DNA of 64,000 nt from Hyphomicrobiales bacterium. Lineage in GTDB: Bacteria > Pseudomonadota > Alphaproteobacteria > Rhizobiales > Rhizobiaceae. The position numbers were made by a program, and so were the translations under genes. Positions within the stretch are counted from its first letter, which is position 1, and the number at the start of each line of letters is the position of its first letter. Below, one piece after another: positions 1-9,726 of this stretch. The notes beneath the pieces are model-generated. The model made no database searches. It was not told where the DNA came from and saw nothing but the letters and a program-made list of their open reading frames with translations. Where the stretch lies: contig UBXG01000009.1 of NCBI GenBank assembly GCA_900469475.1, forward strand, positions 372,001 to 436,000, written 5' to 3'.

Positions 1-1
1 C

Positions 2-2317
2 GTGGGCGGTGTCCATTCCAGCCCGCGCCATGATTCCGCCCACAAGCATGTCTCCGGTGCCGCCGTCTATATCGACGACATGACAGAGCCGACCGGCACG
101 CTCCATGCCGGACTTGGCTTGTCGACCGTCGCCCATGGCATCCTGAAATCCGTCGATCTTTCCGCCGTCCGCGCCGCACCCGGCGTTGTCGCCGTGCTCA
201 CCCATGAGGATGTGCCCGGGATCAACGATATCTCGCCCTCCTACATGCACGACGACCCGGTGCTTGCTGCCGGCAAGGTCGAGTTTCATGGTCAACCGAT
301 CTTCTGCGTGATCGCCGAAACACGTGAGCAGGCCCGCCGCGCCGCAAAGCTGGCAAAGATCGAATACGAGGAATTGCCGGCCGATATCGACATCTGGGAT
401 CTCGACGTTTCGACCCATCGGCAGGTGGTTACACCGCTTACGCTGAAGCGCGGCGATGCGGGTGCCGCCCTCAACAGCGCTCCGCGCCGCGTGAAGGGCC
501 GCATGCGGCTGGGCGGCCAGGATCACTTCTATCTTGAAGGCCAGGTCTCGCTTGCCGTGCCCGGCGAGGATGACGAGGTCGTCGTCTATTGCTCCACCCA
601 AGGCCCGAGCGAGACGCAGCATATGGTCGCCCACGCGCTGGGCGTCCCGAGCAATGCTGTTACGATCGAGGTTCGCCGTATGGGTGGCGGCTTCGGCGGC
701 AAGGAAACCCAGGCAAACCAGTGTGCTGCGATCGCAGCCATCGCCGCAAAGAAGCTGAAGCGCGCCGTCAAGATCCGGCTCGACCGCGATGAAGACATGA
801 TGGCGACCGGCAAAAGGCATGATTTTGCCATCGACTACGATGTCGGCTTCGACGAGGAGGGCCGCATCTTGGCCGTAGACTATACGTTTGCGCTCCGGGC
901 CGGTTTCTCGGCCGACCTTTCCGGCCCGGTCGGTGATCGTGCGCTGTTTCATTGCGACAATGCCTATTTCTTTCCGCATGTGCAGGCGAAATCGGCGCCG
1001 CTTTATACCAATACCGTTTCCAATACCGCCTTTCGCGGCTTCGGCGGCCCGCAGGGTATGGTGGGCGCCGAACGTGTCATCGACGAAGTCGCCTTCGCTA
1101 TCGGCAAGGACCCGCTCGACATCCGCAAGCTGAATTTCTACGACGCGATGGGCGTTCAGGGCGAGCGCAACCTCACACCCTATCACCAGAAGGTGGAGGA
1201 CTGCGTCATCCAGCGCATCGTCGCCGAACTGGAGGAAAGCGCCGACTATGCCGGGCGCCGCAAGGCCATTTCCGAATTCAACGCCAGGAGCCGTATCGTC
1301 AAGCGCGGCATCGCGCTGACCCCGGTGAAATTCGGCATTTCCTTCACCAAGACGGAATCGAACCAGGCCGGCGCGCTGGTGCATGTTTATAGCGACGGTT
1401 CCGTACACATGAATCATGGCGGCACCGAAATGGGGCAAGGCCTGCATCTGAAGGTGGCGCAGGTCGTGGCAGAAGAGCTCCAGATCGATCTCGACCGGGT
1501 AAAAATCACCGCAACGACGACAGCCAAGGTGCCCAACACCTCGCCAACCGCGGCTTCTTCGGGCGCGGACCTAAACGGCATGGCGGCGCAAAACGCTGCA
1601 CGCCAGATTAAGGACCGGCTGATCGCCTTCGCCGCCGAAAGCTATCAGGTGCTCCGCGAGCAGGTGACGTTCCTGCCCAACCGCGTGCGCATTGGCGATG
1701 TCGAAATGTCCTTCCCTGATCTCATCAAGAAGGCCTATATGGCCCGCGTCCAGCTTTCAGCCGCCGGCTTCTACAAGACACCGAAGATCCATTGGGACCG
1801 CAAGGCGGGCCGTGGCCACGCCTTCTACTACTATGCCTATGGCGCGGCGTGCTCGGAAGTATCGATCGATACGCTGACGGGGGAATATGTGGTCGAACGC
1901 ACCGATATCCTCCACGATACCGGACACTCCCTGAACAAGGCGATCGATATCGGCCAGGTCGAGGGCGGCTTTATCCAGGGCATGGGATGGCTGACGACGG
2001 AGGAGCTTTGGTGGGATGGCAAGGGGCGTCTTCGAACGCACGCGCCCTCGACCTACAAGATCCCGCTTGCATCCGACCGCCCGAAGATTTTCAATGTAGC
2101 CCTGACCGATTGGTCGGAGGCCCATGAACCGACGATCCATCGCTCGAAGGCTGTGGGCGAACCGCCGCTGCCGCTCGGGCTTTCCGTCTTGCATGCGCTT
2201 TCGGATGCCGTGGCGAGCGTCGCCGACCATAAGATCTGTCCGCGTCTCGACGCGCCGGCAACGCCCGAACGGGTGCTGATGGCGATCGAGCGCCTCAAAG
2301 CGGCGAAGAAGGAGTAA
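2..2317 (+). CDS. xdhB: Xanthine dehydrogenase molybdopterin-binding large subunit (5' partial)
   Basis: Large subunit of the two-subunit bacterial xanthine dehydrogenase, which oxidises hypoxanthine and xanthine to urate in the cytoplasm. The visible N-terminus begins with HDSAHKHVSG and the AVYIDD segment, which lies a little inside the usual start, so the window cuts off a few N-terminal residues and the GTG at base 2 is probably an internal valine. Molybdenum cofactor motifs are present: GGGFGGKE (about residue 227), FRGFGGPQG (about 346) and the C-terminal VGEPPLPLG, whose Glu is the catalytic base of the family. The small FeS/FAD subunit xdhA should lie just left of the window. xdhC follows after 4 bases, so the genes are co-transcribed. 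It is the first purine step of the urate and glyoxylate genes downstream. Confidence 0.95.
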   Translation: MGGVHSSPRHDSAHKHVSGAAVYIDDMTEPTGTLHAGLGLSTVAHGILKSVDLSAVRAAPGVVAVLTHEDVPGINDISPSYMHDDPVLAAGKVEFHGQPIFCVIAETREQARRAAKLAKIEYEELPADIDIWDLDVSTHRQVVTPLTLKRGDAGAALNSAPRRVKGRMRLGGQDHFYLEGQVSLAVPGEDDEVVVYCSTQGPSETQHMVAHALGVPSNAVTIEVRRMGGGFGGKETQANQCAAIAAIAAKKLKRAVKIRLDRDEDMMATGKRHDFAIDYDVGFDEEGRILAVDYTFALRAGFSADLSGPVGDRALFHCDNAYFFPHVQAKSAPLYTNTVSNTAFRGFGGPQGMVGAERVIDEVAFAIGKDPLDIRKLNFYDAMGVQGERNLTPYHQKVEDCVIQRIVAELEESADYAGRRKAISEFNARSRIVKRGIALTPVKFGISFTKTESNQAGALVHVYSDGSVHMNHGGTEMGQGLHLKVAQVVAEELQIDLDRVKITATTTAKVPNTSPTAASSGADLNGMAAQNAARQIKDRLIAFAAESYQVLREQVTFLPNRVRIGDVEMSFPDLIKKAYMARVQLSAAGFYKTPKIHWDRKAGRGHAFYYYAYGAACSEVSIDTLTGEYVVERTDILHDTGHSLNKAIDIGQVEGGFIQGMGWLTTEELWWDGKGRLRTHAPSTYKIPLASDRPKIFNVALTDWSEAHEPTIHRSKAVGEPPLPLGLSVLHALSDAVASVADHKICPRLDAPATPERVLMAIERLKAAKKE

Positions 2318-2321
2318 GATC

Positions 2322-3173
2322 ATGCCTGCCGCCCGTGAAGATATCCGGGACTTCCTGCGCCGCGAACCGGCATCGATGCTCGTCGAGGTGACGGGGGTCG
2401 CGGGTTCCGCGCCGCGCGATGCGGATGCCTGGATGCTGGTATCGGAACGGGCAATCTTTGCGACGATCGGCGGCGGCGCACTGGAATATATGGCGATAGA
2501 CCAGGCGCGGCAGGCCCTGCGCTCCGGTCTGGCCGCCGAGCCGATGAACGTGCCGCTCGGTCCGGAGATCGGCCAGTGCTGCGGCGGTCGGGTGGGCCTG
2601 GCCTTCACCGCCCTCAGCCCCAGGCTTGCGAATGATCTCATAGCTCGGAGCGACCGCGAGATGGCCGCGCGCCCACATGTCTATGTTTTCGGCGCCGGTC
2701 ATGTCGGCGATGCCCTCGCCATGGCGCTTTCGCTGGCGCCGTTACGCGTGGTGCTTGTCGATACGCGGGAAGAAGAGCTCATTGCCTCCAACCTGCCGCG
2801 CGTCGAGACCTGTCTCACGGCCATGCCCGAGGCTGTCGTCCGCGATGCGCCGGCCGGCAGCAGCTTCGTGATCCTCACTCATGACCACGCGCTCGATTTC
2901 TTGATCGCCGCAGAAGCGCTCAAGCGCTCGGATGCCGCCTATGTCGGCATGATCGGCTCCAAGACGAAGCGCGCCACCTTCCGCAACTGGCTGTCGCGCG
3001 AAACCGGCCAGACGGAGCTTTTCGATCGCCTCATCTGCCCGATCGGCGGAACGGCTGTGAAAGACAAACGTCCGACCGTCATCGCGACACTTGCCGCCGC
3101 CGAGATCATGACGGCGGCGCTGAGCTGGACGGCTGATCACGCAAGGTTTGCGAGCAGCGTTAACCGCCCGTAG
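2322..3173 (+). CDS. xdhC: Xanthine dehydrogenase accessory protein XdhC
   Basis: XdhC binds the molybdenum cofactor, supports its sulfuration and delivers it to the XdhB subunit. The 283-residue protein has the family hallmarks: GSAPRD near residue 28, the IGGGALEY segment, the QCCGG motif whose cysteines are needed for cofactor handling, and a C-terminal Rossmann-like half (VYVFGAGHVGDAL, then YVGMIGSK). The ATG is preceded by GAAGGAG inside the end of xdhB, so translation is probably coupled. Its last 14 bases overlap the end of the convergent LysR gene. The order xdhA-xdhB-xdhC is the standard arrangement. Confidence 0.95.
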   Translation: MPAAREDIRDFLRREPASMLVEVTGVAGSAPRDADAWMLVSERAIFATIGGGALEYMAIDQARQALRSGLAAEPMNVPLGPEIGQCCGGRVGLAFTALSPRLANDLIARSDREMAARPHVYVFGAGHVGDALAMALSLAPLRVVLVDTREEELIASNLPRVETCLTAMPEAVVRDAPAGSSFVILTHDHALDFLIAAEALKRSDAAYVGMIGSKTKRATFRNWLSRETGQTELFDRLICPIGGTAVKDKRPTVIATLAAAEIMTAALSWTADHARFASSVNRP

Positions 3174-4104
3174 CCGTAGCGGCAGGCTCATCTTCGAGCA
3201 GCTTGCCGATCAGCCGCTGACAGCGCTCCGCCATGAAATCGATCATCAGGCGGACCTTCGGATCCTGGAAGCGCTTGTGCGGGTAGATGGCCGCAAGCTG
3301 CACCGGAGCCGGCGGGCTCTCCTTTAGGATTTCCACCAGCCGCCCTTCCCTCAGATAGGCCTTCACCTCGAACAGCGGTTTGTTGATGATGCCGCGATCT
3401 TCCAGCGCCCATTGGGTGAGCACGTCGCCGTCGTCGCTGTCATAGGGGCCTGCGACCTCGAACTTGCGATGGCCTTCCGCCGTCATCAGCGTCCAGTAAT
3501 ATTCCTTCGAGCCAGGATAGCGCAGCAGAAGACAGTCGTGTTTGTCGGCAATTAGAGCATCCGCGCTCGCCGGCACGCCGCGACTTGCGAGATAGGTCGG
3601 CGAAGCGCAAAGCACCCGATCGCAATTGAGGATGCCGCGCATGCGCAGGTTGGAATCCTCCAAGACGCCGAGCTTGAAGGCGACGTCGACACCCTCCGCA
3701 AGGATATCGACATTGTGATCCGACAGGCGCAGGCGTACTTCGATATCCGGATATTTGTCGTGAAACTCCGGAATGCCCGAGGCGATCAGCCTTCGGCCGA
3801 TGCCGAGTGGCGCGGTGATCCTCAGCGAACCCTTGGGATTGCGTGAGAGATCGGCGATCGCGGCTTCCGCCTCGTTCACTGCCTCGATGATCTTCACCGC
3901 CTTTTCGTAGAAAACGCGGCCATGCTCGGTCGGCGAGAGCTTACGCGTGGTGCGGTTGAAGAGGCGCACGCCAAGATGGCGCTCGAGCTCCTTGATGCGA
4001 TTGCTCGCGACCGCAGGCGTGACGCGCTGGTCGCGTCCTGCTGCCGAGAGAGTACCGAGTTCGACCACGCGAACGAAGACACGGACATTATCGAGATAGG
4101 ACAT
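3160..4104 (-). CDS. LysR-family transcriptional regulator
   Basis: A 314-residue LysR-type regulator. The N-terminal winged helix (about residues 1-60) reads VRVFVRVVELGTLSAAG then VASNRIKELERHLGVRLFNRTTRKL, followed by an effector domain beginning around GSLRITAPLGIGRRLI. The sequence belongs to the large CrgA/DmlR-like group with broad targets. It is divergent from puuD-guaD across a 156-base gap that holds a 16-bp palindrome, and convergent with xdhC, whose 3' end it overlaps by 14 bases. Context suggests purine-gene control, but the inducer cannot be read from the sequence. Confidence 0.9.
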   Translation of the reverse strand: MSYLDNVRVFVRVVELGTLSAAGRDQRVTPAVASNRIKELERHLGVRLFNRTTRKLSPTEHGRVFYEKAVKIIEAVNEAEAAIADLSRNPKGSLRITAPLGIGRRLIASGIPEFHDKYPDIEVRLRLSDHNVDILAEGVDVAFKLGVLEDSNLRMRGILNCDRVLCASPTYLASRGVPASADALIADKHDCLLLRYPGSKEYYWTLMTAEGHRKFEVAGPYDSDDGDVLTQWALEDRGIINKPLFEVKAYLREGRLVEILKESPPAPVQLAAIYPHKRFQDPKVRLMIDFMAERCQRLIGKLLEDEPAATATGG

Positions 4105-4187
4105 GGCACCTTTCTACCACATCGGCACGCGGAACAAACCAGGGTTCATCTTATAGATTTTTTTGAAAGTGTTGGCGGATTAACCGG

Positions 4188-4203
4188 GATTTTCGGGAAA
4201 ATC
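4188..4203. promoter_or_regulatory. 16-bp perfect palindrome between LysR and puuD
   Basis: GATTTTCGGGAAAATC, arms of seven bases around GG, lies 84 bases upstream of the LysR start and 58 bases upstream of the puuD start. The position suits an operator of the divergent LysR regulator or of another purine regulator. Function is inferred from symmetry and location only. Confidence 0.45.
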
Positions 4204-4260
4204 ACGCGATGGCAAACAGTCCCGTAAAGATCGGGCCCATGAAGGCCGGGAGGAGTTCCC

Positions 4261-5499
4261 ATGTATGAATATGCCATCGCCTGGGACTGGCTGACATTTG
4301 CCGTCCGCTGGCTGCACGTCATCACCGCCATCGCCTGGATTGGCTCGTCGTTCTATTTCGTAGCACTTGACCTCGGCCTGAAAAAACATCCGGCGCTGCC
4401 GCCGGGAGCCTACGGCGAGGAGTGGCAAGTCCACGGCGGCGGCTTTTACCATATCCAGAAATATCTGGTGGCGCCGGCCAACATGCCTGATCATCTCGTC
4501 TGGTTCAAATGGGAGAGCTACGTCACCTGGTTGTCGGGCTTCGGCATGCTCTGTCTCGTCTATTATGCCGGCGCCGACCTCTATATGATCGACCCGGCCG
4601 TGCTTGACGTTTCCAAGCCGGTGGCGATCGCCATTTCGCTCTGCTCGATTGCCGGCGGCTGGCTCCTATACGACCTGATCTGCAAGTCGCCCTTTGGCAA
4701 CGACAATACGCGGCTGATGGTGGCGCTCTATTTCATTCTGGTCGCGGTGGCCTGGGGCTATACGCATCTCTTTACCGGCCGCGCCGCCTTCCTGCATCTC
4801 GGCGCCTTCACGGCGACGATCATGTCGGCCAACGTCTTCTTCATCATCATCCCGAACCAGAAGATCGTTGTCGCCGACCTGCTTGGCGGGCGTACGCCGG
4901 ATGCGAAATACGGCAGGATCGCCAAGCAACGCTCCACGCATAACAACTACCTGACGCTGCCCGTGCTGTTCCTGATGCTGTCGAACCACTATCCGCTGGC
5001 TTTCGGCACGCAGTTCAACTGGATCATCGCCTCGCTCGTCTTCCTGATGGGGGTCACGATCCGCCACTGGTTCAATACCCGGCACGCCAATGCCGGTAAC
5101 CCGACCTGGACCTGGCTTGCCACCGTCATCCTGTTCATCATCATCATGTGGCTCTCCACGGTGCCGAAGATCCTGACCGGCGAACCAACAACGAAGGTCT
5201 CTGCCATCCAGCAGCCCTTCATCACGGCGCAGGATTTCCCGAAGGTCCGCGACACCGTGATGGGACGCTGCTCCATGTGCCATGCAAAGGAGCCGAGCTG
5301 GGAGGGGATCGTTGCGCCGCCGAAGGGCGTGATGTTCGAGACCGACCGCGACATCGCCGCCCATGCGCGCGAGATCTACCTGCAGGCTGGCCGCAGCCAT
5401 GCCATGCCGCCCGCCAACGCCTCGCACATAACCGATGAGGAGCGCCGGCTGCTCGTCTCCTGGTACGAAAATGCCGTCAATGGGGAGAAAACCCGATGA
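4261..5499 (+). CDS. puuD: Membrane-bound urate hydroxylase with cytochrome c domain
   Basis: PuuD is the membrane urate oxidase of alphaproteobacteria. It converts urate to 5-hydroxyisourate and passes electrons to the respiratory chain instead of making peroxide. The 412-residue protein starts with the RWLHVITAIAWIGSSFYF helix and has about eight hydrophobic segments (urate oxidase N-terminal domain), then a C-terminal cytochrome c domain with the haem motif CSMCH at residues 337-341 and a distal Met region (SHAMPPANASH). The start has a strong GGGAGGAG site. Its stop overlaps the guaD start (ATGA), indicating coupled translation. It follows xdhBC functionally, taking urate one step further. 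Confidence 0.93.
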   Translation: MYEYAIAWDWLTFAVRWLHVITAIAWIGSSFYFVALDLGLKKHPALPPGAYGEEWQVHGGGFYHIQKYLVAPANMPDHLVWFKWESYVTWLSGFGMLCLVYYAGADLYMIDPAVLDVSKPVAIAISLCSIAGGWLLYDLICKSPFGNDNTRLMVALYFILVAVAWGYTHLFTGRAAFLHLGAFTATIMSANVFFIIIPNQKIVVADLLGGRTPDAKYGRIAKQRSTHNNYLTLPVLFLMLSNHYPLAFGTQFNWIIASLVFLMGVTIRHWFNTRHANAGNPTWTWLATVILFIIIMWLSTVPKILTGEPTTKVSAIQQPFITAQDFPKVRDTVMGRCSMCHAKEPSWEGIVAPPKGVMFETDRDIAAHAREIYLQAGRSHAMPPANASHITDEERRLLVSWYENAVNGEKTR

Positions 5500-6842
5500 A
5501 TGAAGTCCTGATCCGCGGCCGTGTGCTGACCTTCCTTGCCGAACCGCAAGGCATCGACGATACCACCTCCTATCGTTACATCGAGGATGGCGCGGTTTAT
5601 GTTCGCGATGGCAAGATTGTTGATATCGGTGCCTATGGCGACATTCGCAAACTGGTAGACGCCGGTATCCGGATCGCGGACCATCGCCCGAACCTTATCC
5701 TGCCGGGCTTTATCGACACGCACCTTCATTTCCCACAGACGCAGGCGATCGCCTCCTATGGCGCGCAGCTGCTCGAATGGCTGAACACCTATATTTTCGT
5801 TGAGGAACAGAAGTTCGCCCGCGCCGCGCATGCGACCGAAGTGGCGGACCGTTTCATGGACGAACTCCTGTCGAACGGTACGACGACGGCCGTCGCCTAT
5901 TGTTCGGTGCACCCCGAAAGCGTCGGTGCCTATTTCGCGGCAGCCGAAGCGCGCGGCATGTGCATGATCGGCGGCAAGGTGATGATGGACCGCAACGCGC
6001 CGGATGCACTGTGCGATACGCCGCAGCGCGGCTATGACGAGACGAAGCGGTTGATTGCGAAATGGCACGGCCGCGGCCGCGCGCATTATGCCGTCAGCCC
6101 ACGCTTTGCGATTACCTCGACGCCCGAGCAGATGGAAATGAGCAAGGCTCTCGTTGCCGAACACCCGGATTGCTACGTTCAGACGCATCTCTCGGAAAAT
6201 CGGGACGAGATCGCCTTTGCCACCTCTCTTTATCCCGAGGCCAAGGATTATACGGATATCTATGCCCGCTACGGTCTGCTCAACGACCGCATGCTGCTCG
6301 GCCATTGCATCCACATGAGCGAACGGGAAGTCGCGGTGCTTGCGGAGACGGGCGCGGTGGGTGTCTTCTGCCCGACCTCGAACCTCTTCCTAGGCTCGGG
6401 GCTCTTCAATGCCGCTCAGTTCGACAAGGTCGGTGCACGCTGGTCCGTTGCAACCGATGTCGGCGCCGGCACCAGCTTCTCGATGCTGGAAACGATGGAT
6501 GAGGCCTACAAGGTGCTGCACCTGCAGGGGCAGCGGCTGACGCCATTCAATTCCTTCTATCGCATGACACGCGGCAACGCTCTCGCACTCGGGCTCGAAA
6601 AGCAGATCGGCTCGCTGCAGGCGGGCGCGGACGCCGATATCGTCGTGCTTGATTCCCGCGCCAAGTCGGCGATGGAATTCCGCATGCGCACCGCGACCTC
6701 ATTGGCCGAGGAGCTCTTTATCCTGCAGACCATGGGCGACGATCGCTGCGTCGCCGAAGTCTATGTCGCGGGTAAAGCGATGAAAACCAGAAGCAATCGA
6801 ACGCCGGAAGCGGCAGTACGCGAACAACTGCAGTTCGCCTGA
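5496..6842 (+). CDS. guaD: Guanine deaminase
   Basis: Zn-dependent amidohydrolase that converts guanine to xanthine plus ammonia, feeding the xanthine dehydrogenase encoded upstream. The 448-residue protein has the metal-binding GFIDTHLHFPQTQ motif, the VQTHLSENRDE segment (metal His and catalytic Glu), the LLGHCIHMSE motif with a further His, and VATDVGAGTSFS with the metal Asp. The start ATG overlaps the puuD stop by four bases. A short inverted repeat (CCATCGTCTC...GAGACGATGG) lies just after the gene, before the convergent IclR gene. Confidence 0.94.
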   Translation: MNEVLIRGRVLTFLAEPQGIDDTTSYRYIEDGAVYVRDGKIVDIGAYGDIRKLVDAGIRIADHRPNLILPGFIDTHLHFPQTQAIASYGAQLLEWLNTYIFVEEQKFARAAHATEVADRFMDELLSNGTTTAVAYCSVHPESVGAYFAAAEARGMCMIGGKVMMDRNAPDALCDTPQRGYDETKRLIAKWHGRGRAHYAVSPRFAITSTPEQMEMSKALVAEHPDCYVQTHLSENRDEIAFATSLYPEAKDYTDIYARYGLLNDRMLLGHCIHMSEREVAVLAETGAVGVFCPTSNLFLGSGLFNAAQFDKVGARWSVATDVGAGTSFSMLETMDEAYKVLHLQGQRLTPFNSFYRMTRGNALALGLEKQIGSLQAGADADIVVLDSRAKSAMEFRMRTATSLAEELFILQTMGDDRCVAEVYVAGKAMKTRSNRTPEAAVREQLQFA

Positions 6843-6905
6843 CCCACTATGCGGCGGGCCGTCAACGCCATCGTCTCTGGAAGAGAGACGATGGCGAAGG
6901 CGTTT

Positions 6906-7733
6906 TTATACCCGCTTCGATTTTCCGCCCATTGCCTTCGTCAATTCTTCTGCCGCGGCCCGCACAACCGGACCGAGCGCCGCGACCCTTTCATCCGGCA
7001 GCCGCACGGCCGGACCTGAAATCGAGATTCCGGCAATAGCCTCGCTATATTCGTCGAAGATCGGCGCGGCGACGCATCGCATGCCGAGCGTGTGTTCCTC
7101 ATCGTCGATCGACCAGCCGCGAGAGCGGATCTCGGCCATATCCGCAAGCAGCATAGGCAGTGTATCCCGGGTTTTGTCGGTGAAATGCTGGAGCGAACGC
7201 TCCCCGAGCAAGGCCCCGATCTGACTGTCCGCCCAGGTGGAGAGGATCGCCTTGCCGATACCGGAGGCATGGATCGGCCCACGCCGACCAGGACGGAAAA
7301 AGGCGCGCATCGGCGCATGGCTTTCCGCCTGGGAGATGAAGACAACGTCGCCATCTTCCTCGATGGCAATATTGGCGGTCTCGCCAGACGCCTCCATCAA
7401 CTGCTTGAGGAAAGGCCGGCTGATGGTACCGAGCTTGCGGAAGCGCAAATAGGCCGTTCCGATCTCGAAGGCTTTCACCCCGATCGTCCAGGCGCCGGTC
7501 TCCTCGTCATGCGCCACCATGCCGTGCTGGGCGAGAGAAGTCAGTAGCCGATGGACGGTGGAGGGTGCCATGGCCGATCTATCGGCGAGATCGGTCAGAA
7601 CCGCGCCATCAGCTTCGGCAACCAGCTCCAGCAGTTTCAGACTGCGATCGAGTACCTGCACGGACGAGGCCGCTGCATTCCCGGCCGGTTTCCGGCCTGG
7701 TCTGCCCCTCGTCTTTTCCCGATTTTCCGCCAT
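6906..7733 (-). CDS. IclR-family regulator, probable control of glyoxylate genes
   Basis: An IclR-type repressor/activator of 275 residues. The N-terminal winged helix-turn-helix (VQVLDRSLKLLELVAEADGA, then MAPSTVHRLLTSLAQHGMV) is followed by the ligand-binding domain with GIGKAILS and GMRCVAAPIFDEYSEAIAGISISGP. An ATG at 7733 was chosen over a GTG nine bases upstream. It is divergent from the gcl operon, and two identical ATTTCCAT octamers lie in the shared 195-base promoter. IclR proteins such as AllR and GclR control gcl-type operons, so control by glyoxylate or a purine intermediate is a reasonable inference. Confidence 0.9.
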   Translation of the reverse strand: MAENREKTRGRPGRKPAGNAAASSVQVLDRSLKLLELVAEADGAVLTDLADRSAMAPSTVHRLLTSLAQHGMVAHDEETGAWTIGVKAFEIGTAYLRFRKLGTISRPFLKQLMEASGETANIAIEEDGDVVFISQAESHAPMRAFFRPGRRGPIHASGIGKAILSTWADSQIGALLGERSLQHFTDKTRDTLPMLLADMAEIRSRGWSIDDEEHTLGMRCVAAPIFDEYSEAIAGISISGPAVRLPDERVAALGPVVRAAAEELTKAMGGKSKRV

Positions 7734-7840
7734 GACGCTCACTTTTGACTAAAGGCGCGCCGCGCAGTTTGGCGCCGCTCGTTTTGGCTTCATGACATAT
7801 CCTCTTCGCTTCGATTGTTCCAGATTTGTTGAAAATGTTT

Positions 7841-7868
7841 ATTTCCATATGCTGGGATTGATTTCCAT
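7841..7868. promoter_or_regulatory. Direct repeat ATTTCCAT x2, 20 bp apart, in the gcl/IclR promoter
   Basis: ATTTCCAT occurs at 7841-7848 and again at 7861-7868, exactly 20 bases apart and therefore on the same face of the helix. The pair lies 61-88 bases upstream of gcl and about 108 bases upstream of the IclR gene. It is a candidate binding site for the adjacent regulator. Confidence 0.45.
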
Positions 7869-7928
7869 TTTTAGATTGCACTCGTTCACCCATGCGGTAC
7901 CTTCGATCCAGAAACGGAGGAAATTCCC

Positions 7929-9713
7929 ATGGTGAAGATGCGCGCAGTCGATGCCGCAGTGCTGGTTCTGGAAAAGGAAGGCGTCAATTGCGCCTTCGGC
8001 GTTCCCGGCGCTGCGATCAATCCCTTCTATTCGGCGATGAAGGCACGCGGTTCGATCCGCCATGTACTTGCCCGCCACGTCGAGGGCGCAAGCCATATGG
8101 CCGAGGGCTACACCCGCGCCCGCGCGGGCAATATCGGCGTGTGCATCGGAACGTCTGGACCTGCCGGCACCGACATGATCACCGGTCTCTATTCGGCCTC
8201 GGCCGACTCTATCCCGATCCTCTGCATTACCGGCCAGGCGCCGCGCGCCCGTCTCGACAAGGAAGATTTCCAGGCCGTCGATATCGCCAAGATAGCAGCA
8301 CCCGTCACCAAATGGGCCGTGACCGTCATGGAGCCGGCGCTCGTCCCTTACGTCTTCCAGAAGGCATTCCACACGATGCGCTCCGGTCGCCCAGGCCCGG
8401 TCCTCATCGATCTGCCCGTGGACGTCCAGCTCGCCGAGATCGAGTTCGATATCGAAACCTATGCGCCGCTCAACCCCTACAAGCCTTCCGCCACGCGGGC
8501 GCAGGCGGAAAAGGCGCTCGCCATGTTGAACGCGGCCGAACGGCCGCTGATCGTCGCAGGCGGCGGCATCATCAACGCCGATGCTTCCGACCTGCTCGTC
8601 GAATTCGCCGAGATCACAGGCGTTCCAGTCATCCCCACGCTGATGGGTTGGGGCACGATCCCGGATGATCATCCATTGATGGCCGGCATATGCGGGCTGC
8701 AGACCTCGCATCGCTACGGCAATGCGACACTGCTTGCCTCCGATTTCGTTTTCGGGATCGGCAATCGCTGGGCCAATCGCCACACCGGCAATATCTCGAC
8801 CTACACGGAAGGGCGCACCTTCGTGCATGTCGATATCGAACCGACCCAGATCGGCCGTGTCTTCGCTCCTGATTTCGGTATCGTCTCCGACGCCGGTGCT
8901 GCGTTGAAACTCTTCCTCGACGTTGCGACGGAATGGAAGACGGAAGGCAAGCTGCGCGATTGGTCGACCTGGGCGGAGGAATGCCGCGAGCGCAAGCGCA
9001 CCATGCTGCGCAAGACGCATTTCGACCAGACGCCGCTGAAGCCGCAGCGCGTTTACGAGGAGATGAACAAGGCTTTCGACCGCGATACCTGCTACGTCTC
9101 GACCATCGGACTTAGCCAGATCGCCGGCGCGCAGTTCCTCCACGTCTACAAGCCGCGCAACTGGATCAATTGCGGCCAGGCCGGTCCGCTCGGCTGGACG
9201 CTGCCGGCAGCGCTCGGCGTGCGCGCTGCCGATCCGGACCGCCCGATCGTCGCACTATCCGGCGATTACGACTTCCAGTTCCTCATCGAGGAGTTGGCCG
9301 TCGGGGCACAACACAAGCTTCCGTATCTGCATGTGGTCGTGAACAATTCCTATCTCGGCCTTATTCGCCAGGCCCAGCGCGGCTTCAACATGGATTTCGA
9401 GGTCAGCCTCGCCTTCGAGAACATCAACGCATCCGGTGATGCCGAACCTGGCTATGGCGTCGACCATGTCGCGGTTGCCGAAGGGCTTGGCTGCAAGGCT
9501 ATCCGGGTGCGCAGCCCGAACGAGTTCCAGGAGGCGTTTACGACAGCAAAGCAGCTGATGGCGGAGCATCAGGTTCCCGTCGTCATCGAGTTCATTCTGG
9601 AGCGCGTCACCAACATCGCCATGGGCGCGGACATCAATGCGGTTGTCGAGTTCGAGGAGCTTGCCGAACGTGGTGAGGATGCCCCGACGGCAATCCTCGC
9701 TCTGCTGGACTGA
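7929..9713 (+). CDS. gcl: Glyoxylate carboligase
   Basis: Thiamin-diphosphate enzyme that joins two glyoxylates to tartronate semialdehyde and CO2. The 594-residue length is standard. Valine 51 in [13 protein letters not shown] stands where other ThDP enzymes have the catalytic Glu; this substitution is diagnostic of Gcl. The cofactor motif [12 protein letters not shown] followed by VVVNN and YLGL is intact in the C-terminal third. Translation starts after CGGAGGAAATTCCC. It is the first gene of a four-gene operon (hyi, glxR, glycerate kinase follow). Glyoxylate would come from allantoate/ureidoglycolate breakdown, linking this operon to the purine genes on the left. Confidence 0.97.
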   Translation: MVKMRAVDAAVLVLEKEGVNCAFGVPGAAINPFYSAMKARGSIRHVLARHVEGASHMAEGYTRARAGNIGVCIGTSGPAGTDMITGLYSASADSIPILCITGQAPRARLDKEDFQAVDIAKIAAPVTKWAVTVMEPALVPYVFQKAFHTMRSGRPGPVLIDLPVDVQLAEIEFDIETYAPLNPYKPSATRAQAEKALAMLNAAERPLIVAGGGIINADASDLLVEFAEITGVPVIPTLMGWGTIPDDHPLMAGICGLQTSHRYGNATLLASDFVFGIGNRWANRHTGNISTYTEGRTFVHVDIEPTQIGRVFAPDFGIVSDAGAALKLFLDVATEWKTEGKLRDWSTWAEECRERKRTMLRKTHFDQTPLKPQRVYEEMNKAFDRDTCYVSTIGLSQIAGAQFLHVYKPRNWINCGQAGPLGWTLPAALGVRAADPDRPIVALSGDYDFQFLIEELAVGAQHKLPYLHVVVNNSYLGLIRQAQRGFNMDFEVSLAFENINASGDAEPGYGVDHVAVAEGLGCKAIRVRSPNEFQEAFTTAKQLMAEHQVPVVIEFILERVTNIAMGADINAVVEFEELAERGEDAPTAILALLD

Positions 9714-9726
9714 AGGAGGAATAACC

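Noticed and set aside
7839..9143. A 434-codon minus-strand frame opposite gcl.
   Set aside because: Antisense shadow; gcl is complete with Val51 and the ThDP motif.
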